From positions 2,264,115 through 2,328,114 of the forward strand of contig CM035314.1 of the NCBI GenBank assembly GCA_002900995.3: 64,000 nt of DNA, read 5' to 3'. The stretch comes from Ganoderma boninense (taxonomy: Eukaryota > Basidiomycota > Agaricomycetes > Polyporales > Polyporaceae). The position numbers and the translations under genes were made by a program. Numbering within the stretch: position 1 is the stretch's first letter; every line of letters begins with the position of its first letter. The notes under the pieces were generated by a model. The model searched no databases and was not told where the DNA came from. It was given only the letters and a program-made list of their open reading frames with translations. Positions 11,351 to 21,571 of this stretch are shown here, one piece after another.

Positions 11351-11460
11351 ACTGGACAGCGGCGATGTTCTGATTTTCCCGATTAGATATACCGTGCTTG
11401 CTGGTTGTACAACCGTAGCCTGGAAGATGCGGCTGAATGTCAACGATAAGCACTCCACCA

Positions 11461-13768
11461 TCAGAGAGCACTCACATGCAAAACGTCACGCAGCAGCGCC
11501 CTCATAACCAACCGCAACATCCGCCTGCGGCCCTTCGAGTTCCCCAGAGCCTCACCCCGCTGCATCTCACCCTTCAGGTTCTCATAGAATGCCGGCGTTA
11601 GCCCCGCCTTCTCCCTGTCGACCGCGTTGAATGGGCCCTTGACGTCCCCCCTCCACCCCTTCTTCACCTCCTCCCGGAACGTCGCGACTGGGTCCACGCC
11701 CTGCTTCGCGCACACCCACGTGAACCAGCGGTGGCCGGTCGTGACGTGCGTCACCTCGTCGTGGTGGATCGTCTCGAGCGCGCGCACGCTCTCCACGTCG
11801 CCCGCCTTCCGGAACTTCTCGATCGTGCCCGGGTTCACGTCGAGCCCGCGCGCCTCGTGCACGAGGTGGATGATCGCGAGGCGCGCGCGCAGCGACGCAA
11901 ACGTCACCTGCGCCGACTCCCACAGCCCCGCGTGCACCGGCAGCGAGCCGTATGGGGTCGCGGGCGAGAGCGCGGCGAGGCGCGCGGTGAGCAGCGAGAA
12001 GTGCTTCGACTCGTCGAGCGCCATCTTGGTGAAGTCCGCGAAGAAGGCGGGCGGGAGGTCTGGGTGCGAGGGGCCGTAGCGCGCGATGATGTCCCAGCTG
12101 CGTGCGCTCGATGAGAACGCCATCATGGAAGACAGCGGGCGCGAACTTACGCAAGGTCGATGCTAGGAACAGATGTGAGATAACTGCTCGCGGATGTGCT
12201 GTTGGACAGTACTCACGCCCATTGTTCGATGTTTGCGAGCGCGTGGAGCATGACAGCGCGGTTCCTCCGCTTGTTGATCTTGCTCACGCCCACTGTATTG
12301 CGAATGTACAGCTCTTCGCGAGGCGGTACGTCCGGAGGTCTAGGTGCTTTCGACGAGCGGTGGCCAATGGACTTGAGTTGTCCTGTGCGGAAGAGCTGCA
12401 CAGCGTGCCTGGTACGTTGGACCTGTATCAGCGTAAGCCAGCAGTAGCTGTTTTCCTCGATAATGCTTGAAAGAAACACGGACGCTGAACGGCAGCACCT
12501 CCTGTTCATCACGACGGCAAGGAAAACATTCTCGAGATGGGGGCATGGTCGTGACGAATATGCGCTGTGGACGATGTGAATGGGCCTGAGACTGCGCTTT
12601 CACTGTCACTCTAAATCACCTCGCCTAGGCGAGACTCACGATACCTTCCAGCAGCTGCGGGTGCTCTGAGGAGATACAGAGTTGCTGACGCCTACAAGGT
12701 AGTAGTTTTGGAGTTTTTACTATCACGCGATCACTGACCCCGGATGACACTAGACGGGCCATAGCACGATGAACGGTTTCATGTGTGGTGAGCAAGTCAT
12801 TCTTCGATTCCTATGTTGATGTGTGAAGGTTAACCGATGACAGAGAAGCCTCCCTTTTTACGCTCGCGTATGGATGACACCAGCTCGAACATGGTCGCGC
12901 TCATCACGGATAGAACAAAACATTGGTAAGAAGACCGCAGACTCACCTTCAACATGGGATCCGGGGTATTGAGGATGACAACGGCCCATTGAACCAAGGT
13001 CGTGGGCGGATTCTCCACCGGAACCAAGGGTTCTGGCTCCTTCGGAGTTGGGGAGGAAGTGGAGAGATGGGAGAGGTCGACAGGAGGTGGTGGCGGGTCG
13101 GCGAACTCTGCCTTAGAGGTCGACCTAAGGTCTAGCTGGGGATAGGTCGAGACCTGCGCACCTTCGGATACTGGCCTGAACTCAACCAGACGCCATCCTT
13201 TTCCTCCTTCCGGTGTCTCTACCCAGATATACTCCGCGCCATCCTCAGTCCGGATATCTGTGGCGTACGTGCAGGCCTTCATGCCTGTTTCGCTGTGGCC
13301 CGTCTTCAGGTCAAAATCGTACCTGAGTTACGGAAGGTCAGCGCGATACGCGAGCCCGAAGTTGGGAAGCCATGATGAACCTATGCCATGGGCATACCGC
13401 AACAACCCCGGTATCGCACTCCTCGATCTCTGCGTGCGACATATCCGCTCCCATGTGTGGGCAGTTGGCCTCCATGACATATATCTGGTCCCGCAAACTC
13501 TGCATGGAGCGGGATGCTTCGTCTTCGCCGCTTTCGGGAAGTTGGCCAGGCGAGAGGCGGAACAAAATCAGGGGATGGTAGTCGCCGTCTTTCGAACGTA
13601 GTGTAAGGAAGAATCGGGAATGTGTTGCGAGGTTCTCAAGGGGGGAGATTCTACGAGAGGAGAGGAGTCGTAAGCTCACCGTCAACATCTGAATTCCAGC
13701 CCAACCTGCCTCAACCAGTCCTGTGCTCCAGCGCGCATGGAGGTTTTGGTGCCTGAAGCGGTAGCCAT
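11461..13768 (-). CDS. Rieske-DUF455 fusion protein
   Basis: Minus-strand multi-exon gene. The N-terminal half is a Rieske [2Fe-2S] domain with both ligand pairs visible, CPHMG and CPWHR, followed by DFDLKTG. After a Pro-rich linker comes the DUF455 domain, a ferritin-like helical fold: AVVILNTPDPMLK, HAVQLFRTGQLKSIGHRSS, HALANIEQWA, DESKHFSLL and HHDEVTHVTTGHRW. The His/Glu residues of the last motifs would bind metal. I recall this fusion from other fungi; its reaction is not known to me. The first exon is uncertain. A well-placed ATG at 13768 opens a short frame, but joining it to the Rieske exon needs a non-obvious splice. The alternative start is 13688. The gene may be a bystander or may supply an oxidation step to the peptide locus. 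Confidence 0.85.
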
Positions 13769-14519
13769 GGTGTTCTTATGTACAAACAGTGGAGGAATTG
13801 CTTTCTGACCCGTAGCGGGGTAAACAGAGCGTCGCTGGGGATGTTTCGATTGAGCCAGAAAATCAAATGAATCGAATACTGTAGACGCACACGGATATGA
13901 TACCCTCCTCTCGACACCACCGGTAGTATGCGAAATCTGGAATGGAGTCGTTGTACAGCAGTTGGGCGGAAAAGTAGCATGAAGGAGAAGAGAGAGAGTC
14001 GCACGCAGGCGTCGGCAAACGTTGGTCCCGTTGACGCCCAGCATGCGATCTGAAGTTTGTGGTTCCCCTCATTTTCAACCAAAATCACGACGACATTCGA
14101 GCGACTGCTCTTCCTCTGCTCTCGCTTCCTTAGAAATTATTTCAACGAACTGCGGACGATATGCTTTGGCTTTGAGGTGCGTGTCACCCTTGTCGTTTCG
14201 TGATAATATCGTCGCTCGCACCCCGGTCATAAACTCCCTCCGTCCTGCTCGATATAGTTACTGTGCCCACTGCTGGGCTCTGAGAGTGCCTGACGCTCTC
14301 CCGCCATCGAAAAGGTATGTCCTCGTCTGATCATGCATCGTTCTACGAAATTTATTGGATGGAGATACCCGGATTGAATGGTTTGCAGACGTTGCTTGTG
14401 GAAGGTAAAACCTAGCCAGTACATCACGTTTGAACGCCGTTCCCCCGTGACATACTTCTGAAGAAGTTTAATTTCTAGAAAAATGTAGGGGGTAGGGTAC
14501 GAGGGTACGTCCGCGACTG
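13769..14519. other. intergenic, nothing recognised
   Basis: Space between the Rieske-DUF455 gene and precursor P3. The frames present (for example 14022-14330 plus and 14227-14427 minus) have no domain or signal peptide. Confidence 0.45.
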
Positions 14520-14831
14520 TTACCCCTGGGATGCTCCAGAGACTACAGGCCCGAAACGAGGACGGTCGCAGTCAATGGCTCCTGAAGAAATTGAAGGCGA
14601 GCATGCACACTTCAATACCATCCTCGAACCTTCGGCTGCCGCTGACGCTGAGCCACTTCGCATCGATGACCTCGTGGTCTATGTCCTCTACAGATGCTGC
14701 GAGTGAGCAGATTACTCTCTGGTCTGGGGACGAGGAATGCCAGTACCTGCGGGAAGTGGCGCACCGTCGACAACCAACGCCGCGAATACGATGAGGAGAA
14801 TCGCGAGGAGGATGTATCGAGTTGAAGGCAT
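14520..14831 (-). CDS. small secreted peptide, putative precursor (type II, P3)
   Basis: Minus-strand paralogue of the gene at 5447. Exon 1 encodes the signal peptide MPSTRYILLAILLIVFAALV and ends at the same codon position as in P2. Exon 2 reads EDIDHEVIDAKWLSVSGS, then RRFEDG. The second intron (donor just after the GAG GAT codons, acceptor TGTAG near 14544) gives a short last exon ending at 14520. Unspliced, the frame would stop at 14572. Conserved against P2 are the signal peptide, the DHxV-I/V-DAxWLSV core, a dibasic RR shortly after it, and EDG. The conservation, across about 9 kb and opposite strands, argues for a selected gene family. Its role as precursor for the neighbouring UstYa enzymes is inferred. 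Confidence 0.7.
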
Positions 14832-15966
14832 TGTACGGTATGGCGAGTGGCTGCTCTATCGGTTCTTGTGGATATTAACGGTTTTTATATGTAGCCCGGG
14901 CATGCGGCATTGTAAGCATTCTTCTCGGGCCTCTCTCGCAAGGGAGGCCCGCACGATGCCACACTAACTCCCACAGACATATACACGACTTCCGAATGGT
15001 AGACGAGCGAGGGACGCTAAGTAAGCTCGCCCGTGGTTCGCGGTGCCTCCGATTCTGGGAGTATACACATATCCTCATTCTTCCCCTAAGCAGGCACCAC
15101 GTTCCGCGAAAACTGTCGCCGCCACGTTCGCGACACGCCGGAGGCGTCACTTTCGACATAAGGGTGACCGTGTCGGTCTGATGTCGAATTCGAGGGTGTC
15201 AGCTTTCACCCTACACGCTCAGGCTCTTCCGTTCAACCTCCAGCACTCCAACCTGTGCTGTGCTTGGTCATTTGTCAACGAACATCTGCGGGATACAGCT
15301 GTCATGTCGAGTCCTGCCATTCCCACAGGTGCGTAGAGCATGATATCAGACAACTAACCAAGGGCTTTGTGCCGCTGGAGAATACGGCGATCAGATAGGA
15401 CCTGTCGAGGCGACGATAGCTTCGGTACTCTCGGGGGTTCGTCTACGGTTCCAACTCTGGTGCAGCTGTCATATATAGGAATGCCAGTGGGCGGCGGCCT
15501 GTCGGAGAGTGCAAGTGCCGCGCATCATGGCTATGCTCGACTCTCAATGCCATGCCGAGAGCTGTCCACGCGCCCAAACTATTCAGCGACGACCTCTCGG
15601 TTCTGGATCTGGAGTACCGAATGACAAAGGCGAACGTCACTCCTGGACCTGCACGACGGGGCCGTTTTCACACCCCAAGATGGAAACAGCAAGATCCTGG
15701 ACCCATCTGCCATTCTATGCCTTGCCAATGTCATGTCTTTGACGTATAGCGTTACGACAACTTCAACGAGGTATGAATACTATAACATCCACGTTCTCTA
15801 CTAGCTCACTGCATGCGCATGGGAAATATCTATAGAACGGCGACAGTGCATGATGAGCGCCAAAGGAAGGTATAACGTGATGTGAGAGCCCGTACCCAGC
15901 AGAGTTAAACATTCGTCGTTGACTCTAGGATGCTTGTACCACGCTCAGGCACCTGTTGGCGACGCC
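14832..15966. other. unassigned region, possible gene debris
   Basis: Open frames at 15043-15336, 15367-15624 and 15552-15749 on the plus strand could be exons of one gene, since introns with usable ends can be drawn at about 15330-15363 and 15437-15479. I recognise no family and cannot keep a frame across the whole stretch. A decayed enzyme gene is possible. Confidence 0.3.
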
Positions 15967-16201
15967 TCAGGACTTCAAGTTACGACGAGAAAGCCATCCA
16001 ATGTCGGTCATTGGGAGCATCGTTGCGCCGACAGTGATGGAACTATTAGTGGCTGCAGGATAAATGTTGAGTATTAAGGTTGTATAACCACCACGGGTTT
16101 GTGCACGACAACTGACCATCGCGAGCCTCTACCGGTGCCCCCATAGTAAGAGATACACCCTGTAGCATGAGGGCAGCAAGGTAGAGACTGAGGATCTTCA
16201 T
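15967..16201 (-). CDS. small secreted peptide, putative precursor (type I, P4)
   Basis: Two exons encode about 56 residues. The signal peptide MKILSLYLAALMLQGVSLTM is followed by GAPVEARD, then the intron, then TNSSITVGATMLPMTDIGWLSRRNLKS. It is a paralogue of P1 (4013) and P5 (17651): the same APxxARD junction, intron in the same place, TSS/NSS just after it, and a Trp-Leu motif near the end. A dibasic RR directly follows GWLS, so Kex2 and carboxypeptidase trimming would leave WLS at the C-terminus. Short length, lack of any domain and repetition of the pattern favour a peptide precursor or signalling peptide. Confidence 0.72.
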
Positions 16202-17451
16202 CCTGTATGTGCGGATGTGAGCTGAAGTCGTACTAGAGAGAGGTGTGGATGGGTGTTCATGAAGCCTCCTCCGCGGTCTTTAAACAACACTGGCCCTCCG
16301 CGGCAATCCAGTGGAGCAGCCAGGCCTTATTTATTTTACAGTGTCATGTTTGTATATTCCACTCAGCGGCGCCGTTGTGCCCGCAAGTCGAAAGGTGGTG
16401 ATTTTCAGCAATAATAATACTGGCGTCGTTTCGGACTCGGAGTCCCCGAAGAGGCCGCGGACAGTGGATCAGACCGCAGACAGAACCCTAAGTAAGAAGT
16501 AGCACGCCTGAACAAGAAACTGACTTACTGGATAACAGAGTACAGAGACTTTGAAAGCATCGCGCCAATGCTGGGGGTGAGTTCCCTGCCGCTAGACTCT
16601 GACGAGGGCTGAACCAGAGCCTGCGTGACAGTGGCACTGAAGCACGGTCCTATGGAGCTCAACCTGTTACTACTAGGCGTTCTTAGGCCTATTTTTGTGG
16701 CGAATAGGGCAGTAAAATTGGTATGTCTCAATCGCGTCACGGATATGATGAACATAACGTTCCGAGTCGGAACAGGAAGCTTGATCCCAGCCATCGAGGA
16801 GCGCCACAAACCTGAGCGGATCGCCGGAGGGGAAGATGGTCGTAATGCATGGAGTCATTCGGGCGCAGCCTTCGTTGACAGCCGGATCTGAATCGTCTGT
16901 ATCCAACTGTTAAGGCTGGTCATGGTACGATCTGTTGCTGTCCTACCCTTGGTTGTCTGAAATCGGTACTACTACGTAGCTGATCATAGCTGTGCTGGGC
17001 GACGTCATCCCGCGGAATTCCCAGAGCAGTCCGCAGAGATGTGCGCGCGACCAATCATTCAAGATGTTCCTTCCCGCTGCACTTTTCGGGACAAATCTGG
17101 ATGTGCGATGATACCTCTGGTGGCCGTAGCATGCGGTACGGACGCGATTGAGATATCAAGGTGGGTTCTGCGGCGTCTTGAGTAGACAAGATCCATATGG
17201 TGCCATCGCCGTGCGTTGTCCGTAACAAGTAATAACCAGCGGAATGAATTATGAGCCCGCTATGCCATCGAGTGGGTGGACACTAAGTACTATAGCATCA
17301 TCTCTCCGACTTTTAAGGCTCAAAAGACCTGCAAAACCATCGCGGCAGTTGTCAGAGACGAATGGAGAATACAGGCACTGGTGCGAGAGGTCCAAGTGCG
17401 ACCTACCAGGAGACATATGCCCCATGCCAGTGCCTTTGACTTCGGGGTGCT
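16202..17451. other. intergenic, unassigned
   Basis: Minus-strand frames at 16525-16809 and 16673-16906 overlap each other in different phases. I found no UstYa or P450 motif in them. The stretch may contain remnants of another cluster gene, but I cannot support one. Confidence 0.4.
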
Positions 17452-17651
17452 TCACACGAATAGCCAGTCAGGCTCGCCCACAGAGACGTCCGAACTTGTA
17501 GTATCTACAAAACGAACGTTGTAAGTATTGCGCTGCCAGTGGTAGAGCGAACACTCCACGACAACCCACCGGCACGGCCCTCGACTGGCCCACCCAGGAC
17601 GATGGATGCAGCTTGCAGCATGAGGACGAGGGAAAGTAGTCGGGCACGCAT
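17452..17651 (-). CDS. small secreted peptide, putative precursor (type I, P5)
   Basis: The smallest of the set, about 44 residues in two exons. The signal peptide MRARLLSLVLMLQAASIVLG is followed by GPVEGRA, the intron at the family position (GTGGGT donor, as in P1), then DTTSSDVSVGEPDWLFV and stop. Compared with P1, the segment S-I/V-G-E-P-E/D-W-L is conserved although the genes lie 13 kb apart on opposite strands. Here the peptide ends two residues after the Trp-Leu, so the mature C-terminus would need no cleavage. An internal start or an unrelated secreted microprotein cannot be excluded. Confidence 0.72.
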
Positions 17652-18335
17652 CCTCAGTATGCGGGGGAAGAGGCTGGATCAGATAGACATGAGGCTCGTT
17701 GGGCCACATTTTAAGACTCGAGCCTGCCACCTACTTACATCATACGGAAGTCGAGTCGAACAACGAAGGCGTGGTTTGAAACTTGTCTTCATGTCTCGGT
17801 TCTTAGAGTCACGATCTTGATTCTAGCGTTGGCAACGTTCTGATCAATCACCGGCCGTGGAAACAGCGCGGTGGGCCAGAGAGAGCACCTGTGAGCCGGC
17901 ATGATGAGAGATCGTGACCGGGGAGGAGAAAATAGGACTGTGAGATTGTATGACATACAGCGGCCTCACTGTCATTCGGCGTGGCCATTCAAGCTATGCT
18001 CGCGTCTGGTGGCCACCTGGGAACCACGCGGTTTCCATACTCAAGTTGTTGCGGTCCATTTGATCCCTCGGTGGATAAGATTCGAAGCTGTGCCGTGTAG
18101 TGACACGTCCAACGGGAACAGATCTGGTGAAGAATAACTAACCTAGTATACGTGCAGATGGCTTAGTAGCATTAAGCCAAGGATGCTGAGGATGCGATGG
18201 TGGTCGTTTGGAAGAGAAGAATCTGCAGCGCCAAAGAGGATTGCGAGGCATGGGTAGGCGGGTTCTCAAAATTGACTCATCAGGACAGCCTTAAGACCAA
18301 ATGTGGATCGTACATCCTCTCTGTCCACCCTGGCT
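17652..18335. other. intergenic with a possible precursor relic near 18150-18215
   Basis: On the minus strand at about 18215-18165 the bases resemble the signal-peptide exon of P4 and P5 (reading RILSILGLMLLS), but the start ATG is replaced by ATC and no Trp-Leu exon follows. I read it as a weak relic of a sixth peptide gene. The rest shows nothing. Confidence 0.25.
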
Positions 18336-19418
18336 CTAGTTCCCCTCCGACCAACCGATGTTGTCCGACCACGCCGCGTAATCATTCGTCTCCTTCGTCA
18401 GGTGTGCAATGTATTGCTGCACGTACCCGTTCACATCCTTGCCCAGCAGCAGCCGGTGCGGCGGGTTCGGCAGCTTGCTCAGCTCAAGCACCTTCTGGAC
18501 GCCTTTCTTCGGGTCCCCGAATCCGAGCTTCTTCTGTGCCTCCGCTATGTTGCCCACACCGTCGAACATCTTTCGGAACCCGGCCGCGGCGGTCTCCCCG
18601 TACGCGGGGTGCGGCGGGATTTGCTGCACTGAGCTCCCGAACTCGGTGGTGAAGCCGCCGAACAGGACAGACGTGATCTAAGTGTGTATCATGGTAAGCT
18701 GTTCTGTGAATGTAATGGAGCGATGGAGGGGCTGATCGTTACCTTGATATTCCATGCAGGGTTCAACTCGCTGTGCAGAGTCTCCGTGAAGCCGTCGAGC
18801 GCTGTTTCCACGCCACACATTTGAGAAGACATGTTCTCGCCTGAGCAAAAACACGAATTCTACCCACCGTGCTTCGCCGCAGTGTAGAACCCAAACGTGG
18901 GCAGGGTCACCAGCGCGACCCCGGCGCTGTTCTGGACGAGGTAGCCCCCCTGCGGCGTGTTCTCCTCGCGGAAGAACCGCACCGCCTCCTGCGATACGTG
19001 CACCGCGCCCCAGAAGTTCACCTCGAACGTCGCGCGCGCCGCGTCATCTGGCACGCCCTCCGCCTCGCCTGCGACGGCGAACCCGGCGTTGTTGAACACG
19101 ACGTCGATGCGCCCGAACGCCGCCTTGGCCTTGGCGAAGGCTGCAGTGATCTCGGCGGGCTGGGAAACATCGAGGCGGAGAACGAGGAGCTGCTCGGAAG
19201 TGTACTGGGACGCGAAGTCGTTAAGGACTTCGGGCTTGCGAAGGGTCGCGACGACGCGTTCGCCGTTGGCAAGCGCGAGACGCGCCATCTCGAGGCCGAA
19301 GCCGGAGGATGTACCTGTGACTGTAGTAAGATGCATTTAGTCAGCCGATGCCTATATGGATATGGCCGTACGCAAAACATGGAGACGTACTCAGCCAAAC
19401 ACGAGAAGAGGACGACAT
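18336..19418 (-). CDS. short-chain dehydrogenase/reductase (SDR)
   Basis: NAD(P)-dependent oxidoreductase of the classical SDR fold. A small first exon starts at 19418 (SSSSRVWL) and joins TGTSSGFG (cofactor Gly motif). NNAG follows, then the catalytic YTAAK; a middle exon (GVETALDGFTETLHSELNP) and a last exon end at 18336. The total is about 285 residues, normal for the family. The start is chosen because the intron supplies the missing beta-1 strand before the Gly motif; starting at 19336 would remove it. It lies between precursor P5 and P450 copy 2, both on the same strand, so a tailoring role in the peptide locus is possible. SDRs of this subtype act on many alcohols and ketones, so no substrate can be named. 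Confidence 0.9.
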
Positions 19419-20233
19419 GGTTGCAGGAGGAGTGTATGAGTATGGTGTTGTCCCGCTGTGGCAGGCCGACTGTTATATGTCGGCCCAAGGAGATTCCTTG
19501 GTCATCCAGCAAGCATGCGACTGTATCCACGGCTTACAACAAGCATCCATTGCCTACTGTAAGCCGATGTACTCGGGAGCGACGTTGCATGGAAAAGCTC
19601 CCGAGAGAGTCCGCCGTGCTCTGTAAGAACGTCGATCGCCCTTAGGGATAGGGGCAGCTGCGGAGCGATGGCGTGGATCGCCGGCACAGGAGATCAAGCT
19701 TCAAGAGACAAGAGTAGCGTCAACGTTCGAGATTCGGAGACTTTCGGAGATCGTGGTGGATCAATTCAATAATTCAATGGACGACTGTAGGAGTCTGTCG
19801 AAACATTTTCCACCAAGGCGTTTTGGGGCCGGGTCAACTTCCTCGTCAAGGTAAGGCTGAATGACTAGTCGGATCGGCTCTGGCATTCACTATTCATTGA
19901 GTTCGTGTGTTCGCCGGCCGTGCCAAACTCCAGGTTAATCGGCACGGACGTGGCAGTGTGGGATAGTAGAGCTATCGCTGCTCGTTCAAGGTCAGCATGA
20001 AGTATGTGGAAGCTGGAACTTGACCCACGGTATTCTAATAATCTGGTGGTCATCGACGTTACAAGTTTAACTTTCCAAGGTTGTGTAGAAGGAGGGGGAT
20101 GAAAGAGCATGCGAGTAAGATTGACCCAGAGCACAAGTGGCTACATCACGTGATCTGAATCCGTCACACTCGGTCGATTCTGGCGGGGGAGAATGTGCAA
20201 AAAACTATAGGCTCAAGACTAGCGTCCTCTATC
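19419..20233. other. intergenic, nothing recognised
   Basis: Promoter side of the SDR gene and AT-richer spacer. No supportable gene. Confidence 0.45.
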
Positions 20234-20297
20234 AAAAATCTAAAACCGTAACTTTGTGGAGCAACATGCATTCTACGAAGTTACGGTTTTCGATTTT
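20234..20297. repeat. short hairpin, MITE-like
   Basis: Left arm 20234-20256 and right arm 20275-20297 are inverted copies. Both contain AAAACCGTAACTT, flanked by A-rich TC/CG steps, with an 18-base loop. It may be a tiny non-autonomous element end or a transcription-stop hairpin. No target duplication is obvious. Confidence 0.5.
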
Positions 20298-21571
20298 CTA
20301 CTTAGGCCCTCATTGAGAAGTAGATAGACATCCGCTTTGCCCGAGCGGATGGGCGTCTCGACATAAGTTTTCGGGTACAGGCGCTAAGGGCACTTATCTC
20401 GCTTGGATGGCGCGCTTTGAGCCCGCCGAGTGGAAACATTGGACAAGCACCGCTGAATGCCTTCTCGCGCCATTACCGCGTCCATCGCGATGAAAACTAT
20501 CAGATACAAGCTCAGTTTCGCGATAGGCCTTGAGGAGCATTTGACAATAATTCTAGGTGGGAGTCGAAACAGTTGCCTACTAGCCAAGGGGTCGTCTTGA
20601 TGTAAACGACTCACCTTTGTCGGGTTATTTCTGCATCTGGAACGATTAAGACCCAACAAAAAGTGTAAGAATAATTTCAATGGTTGAAATATTGGCTGTA
20701 TCGGCCTCCCGAGGGGAAAGACGTTGGGGTGCATATTTCGCGTGTCATAAGTCCACATTTGGGACTGAAAGCGCTCGTCTCACGTGCCTCGTAACGCTGT
20801 GACATAGTCGTCAGTTGTGCTCTGGGTCAATCTTACCGCTGTTCGCTACGGCTAACTCGGCGTGGGAATCAATACTTGATTACGAAGACGTGATAAAAAT
20901 GGCAACCTAGACGCTGGAAACTTGTCGACGCTTTGCCACCGACAAGTGTTGTACTGTACCCATCCGGAATAGTAGCAGAGGGATGCAAGCTTACAATTCC
21001 GGATGAATACAAGACGTACAACACTCTGTGGCTAAGTACTCTGTCACCACTGGACTCCAATACACTCGCACCACCTTGACAAGTTCGGGGAGAGAAGGTA
21101 CCGAGTCGGATCCGACGTGCAACCCGATATTCTTCTCACAAGTGCCTTCAACTTGTGTCCTGTGACAATACTCCGTTCCGTCGAAGTCATCAGTTGCGGG
21201 GCGCCACAACTCATGCGCAGGAGGCTGTTGTCCTCAACAGCTCAATCGAAGCCAGGCACCCACGCGATCACCGTCATCCGAGTTCCAGTCCGGGGACGAT
21301 ATCCAGACACATTGAGGCTGCGGGGGAGAGAGTGGATATGAGAGTCGGTGTCTGTTTTCCATTGCGCGTAAACGTTCGTACATTCGTGTTGATCCGATGG
21401 CGTACACGTCGTCTTTGTTGGTCTGCTGTTTGTGCCAATGGCACCAGCCTGCTCAGCTGGTGCATTGATATAAGATAACATGCTGAACATGTTAGTGTCT
21501 AAGATGGACTACCCCGCTTTCCGTTGAGTCGGACGTTTCTACTGCTCCGTGAGAGCGATACGGAATGAGCC
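20298..21571. other. intergenic, nothing recognised
   Basis: Downstream of P450 copy 2. Only short chance frames; no RNA gene seen. Confidence 0.45.

Noticed and set aside
10912..11373. Arg-rich frame overlapping UstYa gene 2
   Set aside because: Out-of-frame reading of a GC-rich gene whose correct frame has both HxxHC motifs.
11582..12154. Arg-rich minus-strand frame over the DUF455 exon
   Set aside because: Alternative phase of the DUF455 coding exon; no motif.
15043..15750. Possible enzyme gene between P3 and P4
   Set aside because: Several plus-strand frames could be spliced, but I recognise no family and cannot keep one frame across them.
16525..16906. Third UstYa gene on the minus strand
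   Set aside because: I looked for HxxHC and the CAADTTLEP signature and found neither.
18869..19645. 258-codon plus-strand frame
   Set aside because: Antisense shadow of the SDR gene; no domain of its own.
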